64,000 bases of DNA, taken from positions 1 through 64,000 of the forward strand of contig NZ_NUNF01000078.1 of the NCBI RefSeq assembly GCF_002585305.1, written 5' to 3'. The notes below the pieces were generated by a model that did not search any database, was not told the DNA's origin, and worked only from the letters and a program-made list of their open reading frames with translations. A program made the position numbers and the translations under genes. Position 1 is the first letter of the stretch, and the number at the start of each line of letters is the position of its first letter. Source of the DNA: Bacillus sp. AFS037270. Its GTDB lineage: Bacteria > Bacillota > Bacilli > Bacillales_B > DSM-18226. Positions 1-8,529 of this stretch are shown here, piece after piece.

Positions 1-63
1 CAAAATAAGTATCTTAAAGAATTAACAAAAGAAATATATAAAAATCAGAAGAACAAGAAGTAA
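1..63 (+). CDS. 3' end of an unknown gene (partial)
   Basis: An open frame runs from the window edge through 20 codons to a TAA at 61-63. The readable tail is lysine-rich (ends ...KNQKNKK), as is common for C-termini in AT-rich Bacillaceae. The rest of the gene lies outside the window, so no family can be named. It may equally be a chance open frame in A-rich DNA. Confidence 0.3.
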   Translation, partial: QNKYLKELTKEIYKNQKNKK

Positions 64-228
64 TTTTTTAAAGTTTTCCTGCATTAGAGAACCTGACACC
101 ATTTTAAACACAAAGATATTACTAGAAAAAAGAATGTGAAAAAATTTTTATAAAAAAATAAGTAAGATAAAAGTGTATTATTTCCCCATCCATTTCTTTT
201 ACTTTCAGGGGGATTTTTTTTATTTTTT

Positions 229-516
229 CTAATTTGATAGAGCTAGTGGAGTATGCAAAAAATTAGTTTTTTCCTCATTGAGGTCTTCCAACTGTTTTAC
301 AAACATCCCTTTTTGAAGAAGTACCAGCTGCTGATGAAAGCTATTATTCCTTATATTACAGATATATTTATAGGGGTTACTATCCCGTCCAAATTTATTT
401 TTTTCTAACAAGTAATAGGGGATTGTATCCTGGGCCATGGTGAAAAAGGAAGTCGGGACATCATATTTCGAAGCCGAAAATTGTCGTTGATATGAATTTT
501 TTTGAAATTGTTTCAA
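229..516 (-). CDS. doubtful small hypothetical protein
   Basis: A 95-codon open frame with a TTG start and no convincing ribosome site upstream. The translation has ordinary composition with no signal peptide, membrane segment or motif I recognise. It is the only sizeable frame between 64 and 605, which otherwise holds only AT-rich DNA. It may be a decayed gene or a chance frame. Nothing around it suggests a role. Confidence 0.22.
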   Translation of the reverse strand: MKQFQKNSYQRQFSASKYDVPTSFFTMAQDTIPYYLLEKNKFGRDSNPYKYICNIRNNSFHQQLVLLQKGMFVKQLEDLNEEKTNFLHTPLALSN

Positions 517-605
517 TTTTTATTTTTTTAACTTTGTTCTTAAATTAAAATAAGGGGAATAGATATCAAAACAATGTGGAATTTTTCTTTCTGGGAGGAT
601 TAAAC

Positions 606-1403
606 ATGAATGATGTCTTTGAAAGGACAGCACGATTTGAACACCGTTTTTGGCTCCAAATATTAGGTGATCATTCTCGGTTTATTTATGAAGCACTTGC
701 ACCGGTCCAAGAAGGGGAAATAAAAAAAGCTTTAACTTTTATTCGAGTATTTGATGCGCTTCTCGAGCGTGCAAAATCTGCTGAGTTAAGTTCATTAATA
801 AATGATGCTGAATCAGCGGTTATAAATCTACGAGAATTCAAATTCGTTTTAATCAGGAAACATCTTGTTGGCAAAATCAAAATACACCTTTCACCCACAT
901 TTCTCAATCACATGGTTAACGAATTAGAGGAGTATGTAAGAATTCTAAATCACCTGAAAGCAGGTCAAATACCACCTATCTACCATGAACTACATCATCA
1001 TCTTTTATGGCTATTAGATGCGGCTGGTCATGCTGAGGCGATTACCTCCAATTTAGATGGTGTTGAAAAGAAATTGAGGGAGAAAAGTAATTTATATAAG
1101 GAGAATTTTGAGGATTTTTATATGAAGGCTGTTGAACTAACCGGCTATTTAAGATCCAGTTTGACGTCCTTTCCAGCTTTGACAAAAATGAATAAAGACA
1201 CCCAGTTAGAAATAAAGTTTTTTCAAAATTTCTTAACCGAATTAGAAGAACTGGAATTAAGTAAGCAAGCATTAGGAACATTTGCCCCGTTAATGGCGGA
1301 TCATATGTTTCGTGAGGAATGTTATTACTTAATGAAATTAGCTGAATCGGGAAGTCTGGAACCACCGATTTGTGATCCTGCAAAACCGCGCTTGAAGGAA
1401 TGA
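606..1403 (+). CDS. DUF2935 family metal-binding helical protein
   Basis: This encodes a soluble protein of 265 residues. I chose the ATG at 606 because GGGAGG at 593-598 sits 7 bases before it; an earlier in-frame start at 576 has no such site. The sequence is all helical and reads as two similar halves. His/Glu-rich helices match the DUF2935 family: FEHRFWLQILGDHSRF near residue 11, HELHHHLLWLLDAAGHAE near the middle, and DHMFREECYYLMKL near the end. Known structures of this family are ferritin-like four-helix bundles that bind metal. The physiological role is unknown. It is a single-gene unit ending at a hairpin shared with the opposing gene. Confidence 0.85.
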   Translation: MNDVFERTARFEHRFWLQILGDHSRFIYEALAPVQEGEIKKALTFIRVFDALLERAKSAELSSLINDAESAVINLREFKFVLIRKHLVGKIKIHLSPTFLNHMVNELEEYVRILNHLKAGQIPPIYHELHHHLLWLLDAAGHAEAITSNLDGVEKKLREKSNLYKENFEDFYMKAVELTGYLRSSLTSFPALTKMNKDTQLEIKFFQNFLTELEELELSKQALGTFAPLMADHMFREECYYLMKLAESGSLEPPICDPAKPRLKE

Positions 1404-1428
1404 AAAAGTGTCAATCAAAGGGAACAAG

Positions 1429-1464
1429 AAAAGGGGCAGTTTTCACTAAACTCCCCCTTTTTTT
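1429..1464. terminator. bidirectional terminator
   Basis: An imperfect stem (AAGGGGCAGTTT against AAACTCCCCC) is followed by a T-run on the plus strand and flanked by A residues on the other side. It lies between the convergent DUF2935 and GH27 genes and can serve both. Confidence 0.75.
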
Positions 1465-1472
1465 GTGCCTTA

Positions 1473-3476
1473 TTAAGCTGTTTTATTTAACAGAACTTCT
1501 ACAGTGTTAGATTTGGATTTGTCTCTTCTAATCCTAAAGATTGTAGTAAAGATAACTAAGATTAAAAATCCGATCAAAAGAGTGATCAACTGAATAGTTG
1601 GCTGGTGGTTGTCCGCTTGTACCTCGTTAGACTGTTCACTTTCACCTATGTCGTTCTTTGCGGATACTGTATATGAATAGTTGACACCATTTTCAGCTGA
1701 TTTATCCACATAGTTTGGAGTAATTAGATTTGTTGCGATAGGTTTGTAACTGTCCAAACCAAGAATATCAACCTTTTTACGGTAGATCGTATAGGAAGTG
1801 GCTCCAGCTGTCGGATTCCAAGTAATTGAAACAGAATCATTTTTATTTTTGTTTGCCAATATCCAGTCTGGTGGTGTTGGAACAGAAGTCTTTTTTGTAT
1901 GGAAGGAGTAAATCCCGATTTGTTGTTCTGTTCCATCTGCCACAGAGGACACTTTCCAGTAGTATTGTGTATCCTTCGAAAGGTCCCTAAAATTAGCTGA
2001 ATTGAAAGTAACTGCCTGATCAAACACAATTTTTGTCATCGCTGGATCTTTTGCCACCTGGACATGATAGCTGTCAACGCTGGACTGTGCATCCCAGTTT
2101 AAGGTAACTTTTGAAGGGGTTACTTCCGTTTCACCGCTTGCTGGAGAAACGGTAAGGGCGGCGTCAGGAACCACATGAATCATTTGAGAGGCATGCGTAG
2201 AAAGACTAGCTGTAAACCCTGAGTCTTTATTACCCAGATCTTCATGGCTCCAAAGATCATGTACCATTGCTGATCCCTTAAAGCCTAGATCGTCCCATTT
2301 GACCGATATGTTTTGTGGCGTTAATCCTGTATTAAAGAGACCAATGTTATACGAACCATCCGGCAGTTCTTGAAAGAAAACTTGAGAGGTTGATGTTTTA
2401 GATAGGCGTTTCCCTGCGACTCCACTTTGGTTCACCCCAATAATTTCGTCATTCGTAAGCAGGCTCAATCCATAATTGTCTAGTTTCGTTAAATCACTGC
2501 CAATCACAAAATGTGAAGAGGCAATTGCCCATAGGGATACATACGAACGTTTTTCATCTGCCGTTAAACCATCCTTATTTCCGTTTGCTACATTGAGTGA
2601 ATCTAAGTCATTCCACCCGCTTGATCCCGCATGGGGCTGCCACTCTGCAACATCGCCAAATCTTCGAGAAACCTTTTCCCAATTGGTATGCGTGGGCGTA
2701 CCATAGGCTTCAACATCATGATCTGTCCGCCAGCCATTCGATAATTGCTGCCAGGTAGAAACATTCTTTATATCCAAATTATTGGATAACTCTACATGAA
2801 TCGGTCTTCCTGTTTTCTTCAGCGCTTTTGCCCATGCTTCGATATCTGGGATATCCTGGTTGCGAACACCGTCAATCTTTAGGTAATCTACCCCATAGGA
2901 AGCAAACAATCTGGCCCAAGAATCAATATACTCCTGTGCCCCTGGCTTTGAAAAATCAATAGAATACATATTGTCATAATTAAAACTGACTTTTTGACCC
3001 TTGCTAAAGTCAACAATATCTTTTGCATGGTAGGGTGTTCCTTCAATTGGCGTATTTTGATCAATTGCTCCTTTTGGAATACCAAGAGTGACATAAAGGC
3101 CAAACTTTAATCCCTTTTTGTGGATATAGTCCCCAACTGCTTTCATACCATTTGGGAATTTCTTAGGGTCTACTACCCATCTGCCATATTTATCCACGTT
3201 TGTGGTCCAATCAAGCTGATAATAATCATCAAGGTTTACATATTCGTAGCCATGTGACTTGAATTTTTCTGCGATAATATCTGCTGCCGCTTTGATATTT
3301 TTTTCTGTTGGTTTTTTACGAATGGAACTCCAGCTGCTCCAGCCCATGAAAGGCCGCCCGGCCAAATTATTGTAGGATGAAGCTTCTGCTTCTTCGGGGG
3401 CTAATATTGAAACCGTAAAAATCCCCGAAAACACAAGTGAAAAAGAGAACATAGTTGAGAATATTTTCTTAAGCAT
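1473..3476 (-). CDS. secreted, membrane-anchored GH27 alpha-galactosidase
   Basis: Hydrolyses terminal alpha-D-galactosyl (or alpha-N-acetylgalactosaminyl/beta-L-arabinopyranosyl) residues outside the cell. Residues 1-32 form a signal peptide ending AEA. The GH27 barrel spans about 36-335 (GWSSWSS near 45), followed by a beta domain to about 435. The nucleophile is D202 in YLKIDG and the acid/base is D254 in WRTDHD, four residues after the ligand-binding Arg as in human alpha-galactosidase A. Two fibronectin type III repeats follow (about 440-527 and 533-620). Residues 628-647 are a membrane segment followed by a basic tail (RIRRDKSK), so the enzyme is probably tethered to the outer membrane face with no LPxTG motif. 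The start is supported by AGAGGAGG five bases upstream. It is transcribed alone, away from the small gene at 3673. Confidence 0.92.
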   Translation of the reverse strand: MLKKIFSTMFSFSLVFSGIFTVSILAPEEAEASSYNNLAGRPFMGWSSWSSIRKKPTEKNIKAAADIIAEKFKSHGYEYVNLDDYYQLDWTTNVDKYGRWVVDPKKFPNGMKAVGDYIHKKGLKFGLYVTLGIPKGAIDQNTPIEGTPYHAKDIVDFSKGQKVSFNYDNMYSIDFSKPGAQEYIDSWARLFASYGVDYLKIDGVRNQDIPDIEAWAKALKKTGRPIHVELSNNLDIKNVSTWQQLSNGWRTDHDVEAYGTPTHTNWEKVSRRFGDVAEWQPHAGSSGWNDLDSLNVANGNKDGLTADEKRSYVSLWAIASSHFVIGSDLTKLDNYGLSLLTNDEIIGVNQSGVAGKRLSKTSTSQVFFQELPDGSYNIGLFNTGLTPQNISVKWDDLGFKGSAMVHDLWSHEDLGNKDSGFTASLSTHASQMIHVVPDAALTVSPASGETEVTPSKVTLNWDAQSSVDSYHVQVAKDPAMTKIVFDQAVTFNSANFRDLSKDTQYYWKVSSVADGTEQQIGIYSFHTKKTSVPTPPDWILANKNKNDSVSITWNPTAGATSYTIYRKKVDILGLDSYKPIATNLITPNYVDKSAENGVNYSYTVSAKNDIGESEQSNEVQADNHQPTIQLITLLIGFLILVIFTTIFRIRRDKSKSNTVEVLLNKTA

Positions 3477-3672
3477 AAATACCTCCTCTAGAACAAACTT
3501 GGATTGAAATAAATATAAAAATTTATTAAAATTTAATTCTATTTTAATATAGTAAGCCCTTTATTTTAATGAACAATATGTACCAATAAATTTATCTTGC
3601 TATGGTTTCTGGAAGAACAAGGGATTAAGGTTTTTCATAATGTAATGGTATCAATAAGTGAGGATGTAAAAG

Positions 3673-3921
3673 ATGAGAAAAAATAGGGAAATCCAAACCC
3701 AACCAATAATTGGTCAAGCGTGGACCGGAAGACATGTTGTATTACTTCAATGTACAACAGACAATCAATTTATTAATCTTTATAAAAGTTTTCATGCCCC
3801 AATTGAACCGCCACGACAAAATTGTGCTGAAACGTTATCGCAGCTGCTAAGTATCGGCTATCACATTGTGGCCATAACACCACTCTCACCTGTACAAATT
3901 CAATATTTGCTGGTACTTTAA
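3673..3921 (+). CDS. small hypothetical protein (82 aa)
   Basis: A short ORF with an ATG preceded by GAGGATG and closed by its own hairpin terminator, so it is probably a real monocistronic gene. The product has no signal peptide or membrane segment. It reads as a small alpha/beta protein with a central PPRQNCAETLSQLLSIGYHIV stretch that looks like one strand-helix unit. I do not recognise the family. Confidence 0.6.
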   Translation: MRKNREIQTQPIIGQAWTGRHVVLLQCTTDNQFINLYKSFHAPIEPPRQNCAETLSQLLSIGYHIVAITPLSPVQIQYLLVL

Positions 3922-3942
3922 TTAAAATGGATCCAATAAAAG

Positions 3943-3973
3943 AAGAAGGCTTAAGTATTCGAGCCTTCTTTAA
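3943..3973 (+). terminator. terminator after the 82-aa gene
   Basis: A nine-base perfect stem, AAGAAGGCT/AGCCTTCTT, is followed by TTAAATATTTT. Confidence 0.75.
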
Positions 3974-4054
3974 ATATTTTTTATATAAGTACCGATCCCG
4001 GTGGAATCTGTTCTGTCCAAACCACTTATGGTGATTTTTCTTCTTTAGTTTTTT

Positions 4055-4082
4055 GTTATAACTTATTACAATAAGATATAAC
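4055..4082 (+). promoter_or_regulatory. 12-bp inverted repeat upstream of modA
   Basis: GTTATAACTTAT and ATAAGATATAAC form an inverted repeat with one mismatch in 12 and a four-base spacer, ending 32 bases before modA. It has no T-run, so an operator is more likely than a terminator. Inverted repeats built on GTTAT/ATAAC resemble ModE operators in overall form, but I cannot assign the regulator. Confidence 0.5.
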
Positions 4083-4114
4083 TATTTTTATATGGTTAGA
4101 ATGGGAGTGTGGTC

Positions 4115-4924
4115 ATGAAAAACCGAAATTACTTATTTTTTTCTATAATGATCCTGTTAATAGCGTTATCTGGATGTTCAAACAATGATCAAGCTAAAAT
4201 GTCTAAGAACCAGAAACCATCAGATTCTGAAAAGAAAGTAGAATTAACGGTTTCAGCAGCAGCTAGTTTACAAGATGCCTTAAATGACATTAAAGGCTCT
4301 TTCCAGAAGGAACATCCCAATGTGATTATAAACTATAACTTTGGAGCGTCAGGGGCACTTCAACAACAAATCAGTCAGGGAGCACCTGTGGATCTCTTCT
4401 TCTCTGCAGCAGAAGACAAATTTGATAAATTAGTCCAGGAGGGACTAATTGAGAAAGAAAAAGGGAAAGATTTGCTCGGAAATGAACTTGTATTAGTAGT
4501 ACCAATCGGCTCAAGTAAGGGAATTAAATCATTCGAAGATCTCACTAAATCAGATAAACTATCTCTTGGGACCCCAGAGGCTGTACCAGCTGGGCAGTAT
4601 GCAAAAGAAACATTAGAAAATATTAATGTTTGGAAGTCAGTCGAAGGAAAAGTGGTATATGCCAAGGATGTTCGGCAAGTGCTTACATATGTAGAAAGCC
4701 AAAATGTTGACGCGGGTATTGTCTATAAAACGGATGCATTGATTTCAAAAAAGGTTAAAATTGCAGCTAGTGCCAAAGAAAATACTCACGATCCAATTGT
4801 TTATTCAGTGGGTGTGATAAAAACTAGTACCCATGCAAAAGAGGCGCAAATTTTCTATGATTATCTTCAAAATGAAAACTCTTTGAAGACTTTTACAAAG
4901 TATGGATTTAAAGGATTAGATTAA
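4115..4924 (+). CDS. modA: ModA, molybdate ABC transporter substrate-binding lipoprotein
   Basis: Captures molybdate (or tungstate) outside the membrane and hands it to ModB. The ATG at 4115 is preferred over a GTG six bases upstream because GGGAG at 4103-4107 is seven bases away. The lipobox LSGC places the lipidated cysteine at residue 21. Family signatures are the VSAAASLQDAL stretch at the start of the mature domain, NYNFGASGALQQQISQGAPVDLFFSA (oxyanion site serines), and the VDAGIVYKTDA region late in the protein. It is followed after seven bases by modB. No ModC ATPase is present here, so the transporter must borrow one or be encoded in parts, as in the modAB-only arrangement I recall for B. 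subtilis yvgLM. Confidence 0.93.
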   Translation: MKNRNYLFFSIMILLIALSGCSNNDQAKMSKNQKPSDSEKKVELTVSAAASLQDALNDIKGSFQKEHPNVIINYNFGASGALQQQISQGAPVDLFFSAAEDKFDKLVQEGLIEKEKGKDLLGNELVLVVPIGSSKGIKSFEDLTKSDKLSLGTPEAVPAGQYAKETLENINVWKSVEGKVVYAKDVRQVLTYVESQNVDAGIVYKTDALISKKVKIAASAKENTHDPIVYSVGVIKTSTHAKEAQIFYDYLQNENSLKTFTKYGFKGLD

Positions 4925-4931
4925 ACTTATC

Positions 4932-5588
4932 ATGGCAACGGATTTTTGGTCACCAGTCAAACTGTCTATTGAGGTTGCATCTGTCGCTGGCATATTGGTA
5001 TTAATCTTAGGGTTATTTTTTGCAAAGATGATGGCTAATACGAAATTCAAAGGGAAAGCTGTAGCTGAGACTATTTTCCTTTTACCATTAGTATTGCCAC
5101 CGTCTGTTGTAGGGTTCTTGCTAATTGTAATATTTGGTAGGAATAGTGTTGTGGGACTATTGATTGAATGGATATTTAAACAACCAGTTATGTTTACATG
5201 GTGGGCGGCTGTTGTTGCTTCTACTGTAGTTGCTTTTCCTCTCATGTATCAATCTGCCAAATCAGGATTTGAAGGTATAGATGAGGATATTGAGAATGCA
5301 GCTCGTGTGGACGGAGCGAATGAATTTCAATTATTTCTGACCATCTCTATTCCTTTATCACTAAAAGCGATCATTTCCGGTACCATACTAAGTTTTGCTA
5401 GAGCATTAGGGGAGTTTGGGGCAACTTTAATGTTTGCTGGAAACATCCCAGGGAAAACCCAAACCATATCAACAGCTATCTATATAGCGATGGATTCAGG
5501 AAATATGGATTTGGCATGGTTATGGGTAATGTGTTTGATCGCGATTTCATTTTTTATGTTAATAGGTTTACAGCTAATGAAAGCTTAA
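4932..5588 (+). CDS. modB: ModB, molybdate ABC transporter permease
   Basis: Inner-membrane channel subunit of the molybdate importer; 218 residues with about five membrane spans. The EAA loop that docks the ATPase is visible at ENAARVDGANEFQLFLTISIPLSLKAIISG, with the family glycine, and LPLVLPPSVVGF is the typical ModB strand-2 signature. The ribosome site before the ATG is weak; translation is probably coupled to modA, whose stop lies seven bases away. The gene ends 23 bases before larC, suggesting one transcript. Confidence 0.93.
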   Translation: MATDFWSPVKLSIEVASVAGILVLILGLFFAKMMANTKFKGKAVAETIFLLPLVLPPSVVGFLLIVIFGRNSVVGLLIEWIFKQPVMFTWWAAVVASTVVAFPLMYQSAKSGFEGIDEDIENAARVDGANEFQLFLTISIPLSLKAIISGTILSFARALGEFGATLMFAGNIPGKTQTISTAIYIAMDSGNMDLAWLWVMCLIAISFFMLIGLQLMKA

Positions 5589-5611
5589 AGACTAATTTGG
5601 AGGAACAAAAA

Positions 5612-6829
5612 TTGAAAAACCTCTACCTTGATTGTATCTCCGGAATTGCAGGAGACATGACGCTGGCTGCTCTTATTGATTTAGGAGCGGATCTCTCCTA
5701 CATCGTAGATCAGTTAAGAAAATTACCGATTGATCCCTTTGAAATGGATGTACATAATGTCAGCAAACGGGGTATTGCAGCAAAGAAACTGAAAATCTAT
5801 TTTCCATCTCGAGTTCATGAAAACCGAAACCACGGTCATCACCATGAGCATCGGAATGCGCAAGAGATATTGACGTTGATTGAGGAAAGCAATCTTCCTT
5901 CAAGAGTAAAAGAACGAAGTCTGGCAATCTTTCGAGAATTGGCTATGGCTGAAGGGAAAATCCATGGAATTGACCCTAGAGAAGTTCATTTCCATGAGGT
6001 GGGGGCAATGGATTCCATTATAGATACGATTGGGGTATGCTTGGCTCTAGAAAACCTTGAAATTGAAGAAATTTATGCGTCACCCGTACCAACCGGTTAT
6101 GGGAAGAAGGAAATGGCTCATGGACTCTATCCTATTCCCGCTCCAGCTACTATGGAGTTATTAAAAGGAATACCGCTTGCAGAGTTAAACGTTAAGGGTG
6201 AATTGACTACACCAACAGGGGCAGGGATATTAAGGGCACTGGTAAAAAAGTTCATGCCAATTGGTGGACAAATTGTAGAAGAGATTGGTTATGGAGCTGG
6301 GGAAAAAGACTTTGACCACCCTAATGTACTAAGGGCCCTTCTCTTCAAACCATCAGACATCGAGCAGCCACGCAGCCAGGAGTTCCAGCAAGAACGGGAG
6401 TCTATATTTATACTGGAAGCCCAGCTCGATGATATGACAGGGGAAGGGCTTGGCTATACAATGGAACGACTTTTGGCCGTAGGCGCTCTCGATGTATTTT
6501 ATACTCCTGTCTATATGAAGAAAAATCGCCCTGGTACTCTTGTAACCATTTTAGTGTCCTTACAATTAGCGGACCATTGTGAAAGAGTTTTGTTGGAGGA
6601 AACTACTACACTCGGAGTCCGAAGAAGCATGTGGACCCGTAATATTCTTGATCGAAGATTTATTGAGGTAGATACCCCGTATGGACCTATTAGAGTAAAA
6701 CAGGCATTCAGAGATAACAAAATGCTGCACCAAGCTCCTGAATATGAAGATGTTGCAAAAGCAGCAAGGGAGCATAAGGTTTCTTTTCAACTTATTTACC
6801 AATATGCGATGAAATTAGTGACAGATTAG
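5612..6829 (+). CDS. larC: LarC, nickel-pincer cofactor nickel insertase
   Basis: Inserts Ni(II) into pyridinium-3,5-bisthiocarboxylate mononucleotide to finish the nickel-pincer nucleotide cofactor of lactate racemase-like enzymes. I place the start at the TTG 5612, after TTGGAGG at 5597-5603, giving MKNLYLDCISGIAGDM, the family N-terminus; 405 residues. A histidine-rich loop (HENRNHGHHHEHRN, about 69-82) fits a nickel-delivery role. FHEVGAMDSIIDTIG and PVPTGYG are core LarC motifs. In Lactobacillus plantarum LarC is made by a programmed frameshift between two ORFs; here it is one uninterrupted frame. No larA, larB or larE is in the window, and pairing with modAB is unusual. Confidence 0.92.
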   Translation: MKNLYLDCISGIAGDMTLAALIDLGADLSYIVDQLRKLPIDPFEMDVHNVSKRGIAAKKLKIYFPSRVHENRNHGHHHEHRNAQEILTLIEESNLPSRVKERSLAIFRELAMAEGKIHGIDPREVHFHEVGAMDSIIDTIGVCLALENLEIEEIYASPVPTGYGKKEMAHGLYPIPAPATMELLKGIPLAELNVKGELTTPTGAGILRALVKKFMPIGGQIVEEIGYGAGEKDFDHPNVLRALLFKPSDIEQPRSQEFQQERESIFILEAQLDDMTGEGLGYTMERLLAVGALDVFYTPVYMKKNRPGTLVTILVSLQLADHCERVLLEETTTLGVRRSMWTRNILDRRFIEVDTPYGPIRVKQAFRDNKMLHQAPEYEDVAKAAREHKVSFQLIYQYAMKLVTD

Positions 6830-6830
6830 A

Positions 6831-6866
6831 GGGGGATCTCTTGTGAAGGAGATTTCCCCTTTTTTG
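6831..6866 (+). terminator. terminator of the modAB-larC operon
   Basis: GGGGGATCTC pairs with GAGATTTCCCC (one bulged base), followed by TTTTTTG. Confidence 0.85.
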
Positions 6867-7004
6867 TTGATGGAACCTAAGGAGAATAATCAAATAATAA
6901 TTGTTTTTGTATGAATATCCAAAAATGTAGTAAACTAGTAATCTGGGCATTTAAAGAAATCATTTATATTATTGTGTTTTAACTGCTATGGAAGGAGTTT
7001 CACC

Positions 7005-8243
7005 TTGTTAGAATCATTATTGTTAAATTTTCTGTTTCTGCTGTTTCCAGTTTTAATTTTCCTTATCTTCTTTGAGAATAAACTACATACATATAACAAA
7101 ACGATCCTGATTCTGCTTTCATCCCTATCAATGGTCTTGTGTATGGCCTTTCCTATTAAATTAGAGATTGGCTTTATCTTTGATTTACGTTACATTCCTT
7201 TTATTATTGTCGCCCTTTTTGGGGGATTTAAATATACCTTTCCGTTATATCTCGTGTTAAACATCTATCGATTCATGATTATTGGCGGGGCAGGCACCCT
7301 ACAGTCATTTCTCTTCTCAACAGTTATTTTTATCTTAGTACCTCTTTTACATAAATGGTTTTTTGTTCAAAATGCTAAGAAACGAATTTTGGGGGCAGTT
7401 TTTGTGACTATTTTTACTATTGCCTTCTATTTATCTACTTTGGCAGCAGTATTACCAGCACTGAACAAAGAATTTTGGCTATTAGCGGTATATGCCGTAC
7501 CAACTTACGCGTTGGTAATGACGATTATTATGATATTAATCGAAAAGATAATTGATAATATTAAAACCCGTAATTCTTCCTTACAATCAGAACGGCTAAA
7601 TGTCCTGAGTGATTTATCCGCGAGTGTCTCTCATGAAATTAGAAATCCGCTTACCGTTACAAATGGGTTTTTACAGCTGTTAAATAAATCTGAAACGCTA
7701 ACTGTCGAAGAAAAAACCTATATTGAGTATGCATTATTGGAGTTAAAAAGAGCTGAAAATATTGTAAGTGACTTTCTGGCTTTCGCGAAGCCACAGTCAG
7801 AGAACATGATTTATTCGAATCTTAAGGAAGAAACAGAGTATGTAAAAAACATTATTACTCCATACGCGAACATGCATCAGGTCGATGTTCAATATGCGTT
7901 TCAAAACTCCTTATCTTTTAAGTATGATAAAAACCAAATACAGCAGTGTTTAATCAATTTATATAAAAACGGTATAGAAGCGATGAAAGAAAAAGGCGGG
8001 GTTCTTTCGATCGATGTTTCGGAGCAACAGAAAGAAATTGTGATTAAAATAGAGGATAATGGGATCGGGATGACAAAAGAGGAAGTTTTACGATTAGGGA
8101 ATCCCTATTATTCTACAAAAAAAGAAGGAACTGGTCTTGGAATGCTTATGGTGTATAGCACTATTAATAAAGTAAATGGAAAAATACAAGTCGATAGTGA
8201 AATGGGTAGAGGGACGACTTTTACTATTTCGATTCCTGTTTAA
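7005..8243 (+). CDS. orphan sensor histidine kinase, 5TM-5TMR_LYT type
   Basis: Membrane sensor kinase of 412 residues. The TTG at 7005 follows GGAAGGAG at a good distance and starts directly in the first membrane helix. Residues 1-185 hold six hydrophobic spans with the 5TM-5TMR_LYT signature (DLRYIPFIIVALFGGFKY; NIYRFMIIGGAGT). The HisKA phosphoacceptor is H210 in SASVSHEIRNPL. The ATPase domain shows NLYKNGIEA (N box), EDNGIGM (G1) and GTGLGM (G2). The layout resembles KinB-type sporulation phosphorelay kinases. There is no response regulator beside it, which also fits an Spo0F-feeding kinase, but its target cannot be read from the sequence. Confidence 0.88.
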   Translation: MLESLLLNFLFLLFPVLIFLIFFENKLHTYNKTILILLSSLSMVLCMAFPIKLEIGFIFDLRYIPFIIVALFGGFKYTFPLYLVLNIYRFMIIGGAGTLQSFLFSTVIFILVPLLHKWFFVQNAKKRILGAVFVTIFTIAFYLSTLAAVLPALNKEFWLLAVYAVPTYALVMTIIMILIEKIIDNIKTRNSSLQSERLNVLSDLSASVSHEIRNPLTVTNGFLQLLNKSETLTVEEKTYIEYALLELKRAENIVSDFLAFAKPQSENMIYSNLKEETEYVKNIITPYANMHQVDVQYAFQNSLSFKYDKNQIQQCLINLYKNGIEAMKEKGGVLSIDVSEQQKEIVIKIEDNGIGMTKEEVLRLGNPYYSTKKEGTGLGMLMVYSTINKVNGKIQVDSEMGRGTTFTISIPV

Positions 8244-8274
8244 TTGATTTTAATAATCAAAATGAAGGAATTCT

Positions 8275-8304
8275 AAGGTGCGGAATCATTTTCGCACTTT
8301 TTGT
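8275..8304 (+). terminator. terminator after the kinase gene
   Basis: AAGGTGCG and CGCACTTT flank a ten-base loop, followed by TTG and further T-rich sequence. Confidence 0.75.
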
Positions 8305-8419
8305 TTTGTCCAACAAACAGTAAAGAGGGAACTCCAAATTGTAGTTGGGATTCTTATAGGGTGAAAGAGCTGCATATTAATTTAGTATTTTCAGAAAAAG
8401 ATAAAAATTGATATTAATT

Positions 8420-8487
8420 TTGACAAAAAAGTGGACGTTTCTAAATTAGAAATTCTTTATAATAATCATAAATAAACCGCTTTCAAT
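8420..8487 (+). promoter_or_regulatory. promoter, palindromic operator and cre-like box of the aromatic operon
   Basis: A TTGACA at 8420-8425 lies 16 bases before TAAATT (8442-8447). A second possible -10, TATAAT, sits at 8458-8463. TTTCTAAATTAGAAA at 8438-8452 is a perfect 15-base palindrome across the core promoter, placed as a repressor operator would be. On the minus strand 8471-8487 matches the CcpA cre consensus in all but two positions and lies just downstream, where it could block elongation. No regulator gene is adjacent, so the repressor is unknown. Confidence 0.55.
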
Positions 8488-8529
8488 ATGAAGGGTTGTT
8501 TATGATTATATTAATTGGAGGAATCATTT

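Noticed and set aside
3975..4110. Possible molybdenum-cofactor riboswitch upstream of modA
   Set aside because: I looked for a conserved Moco RNA core; only a DNA-type inverted repeat is visible, and the leader is short.
5516..5611. Longer LarC reading starting inside modB
   Set aside because: The extra 32 residues overlap modB in another frame and do not resemble the LarC N-terminus; the TTG at 5612 has a clear ribosome site.
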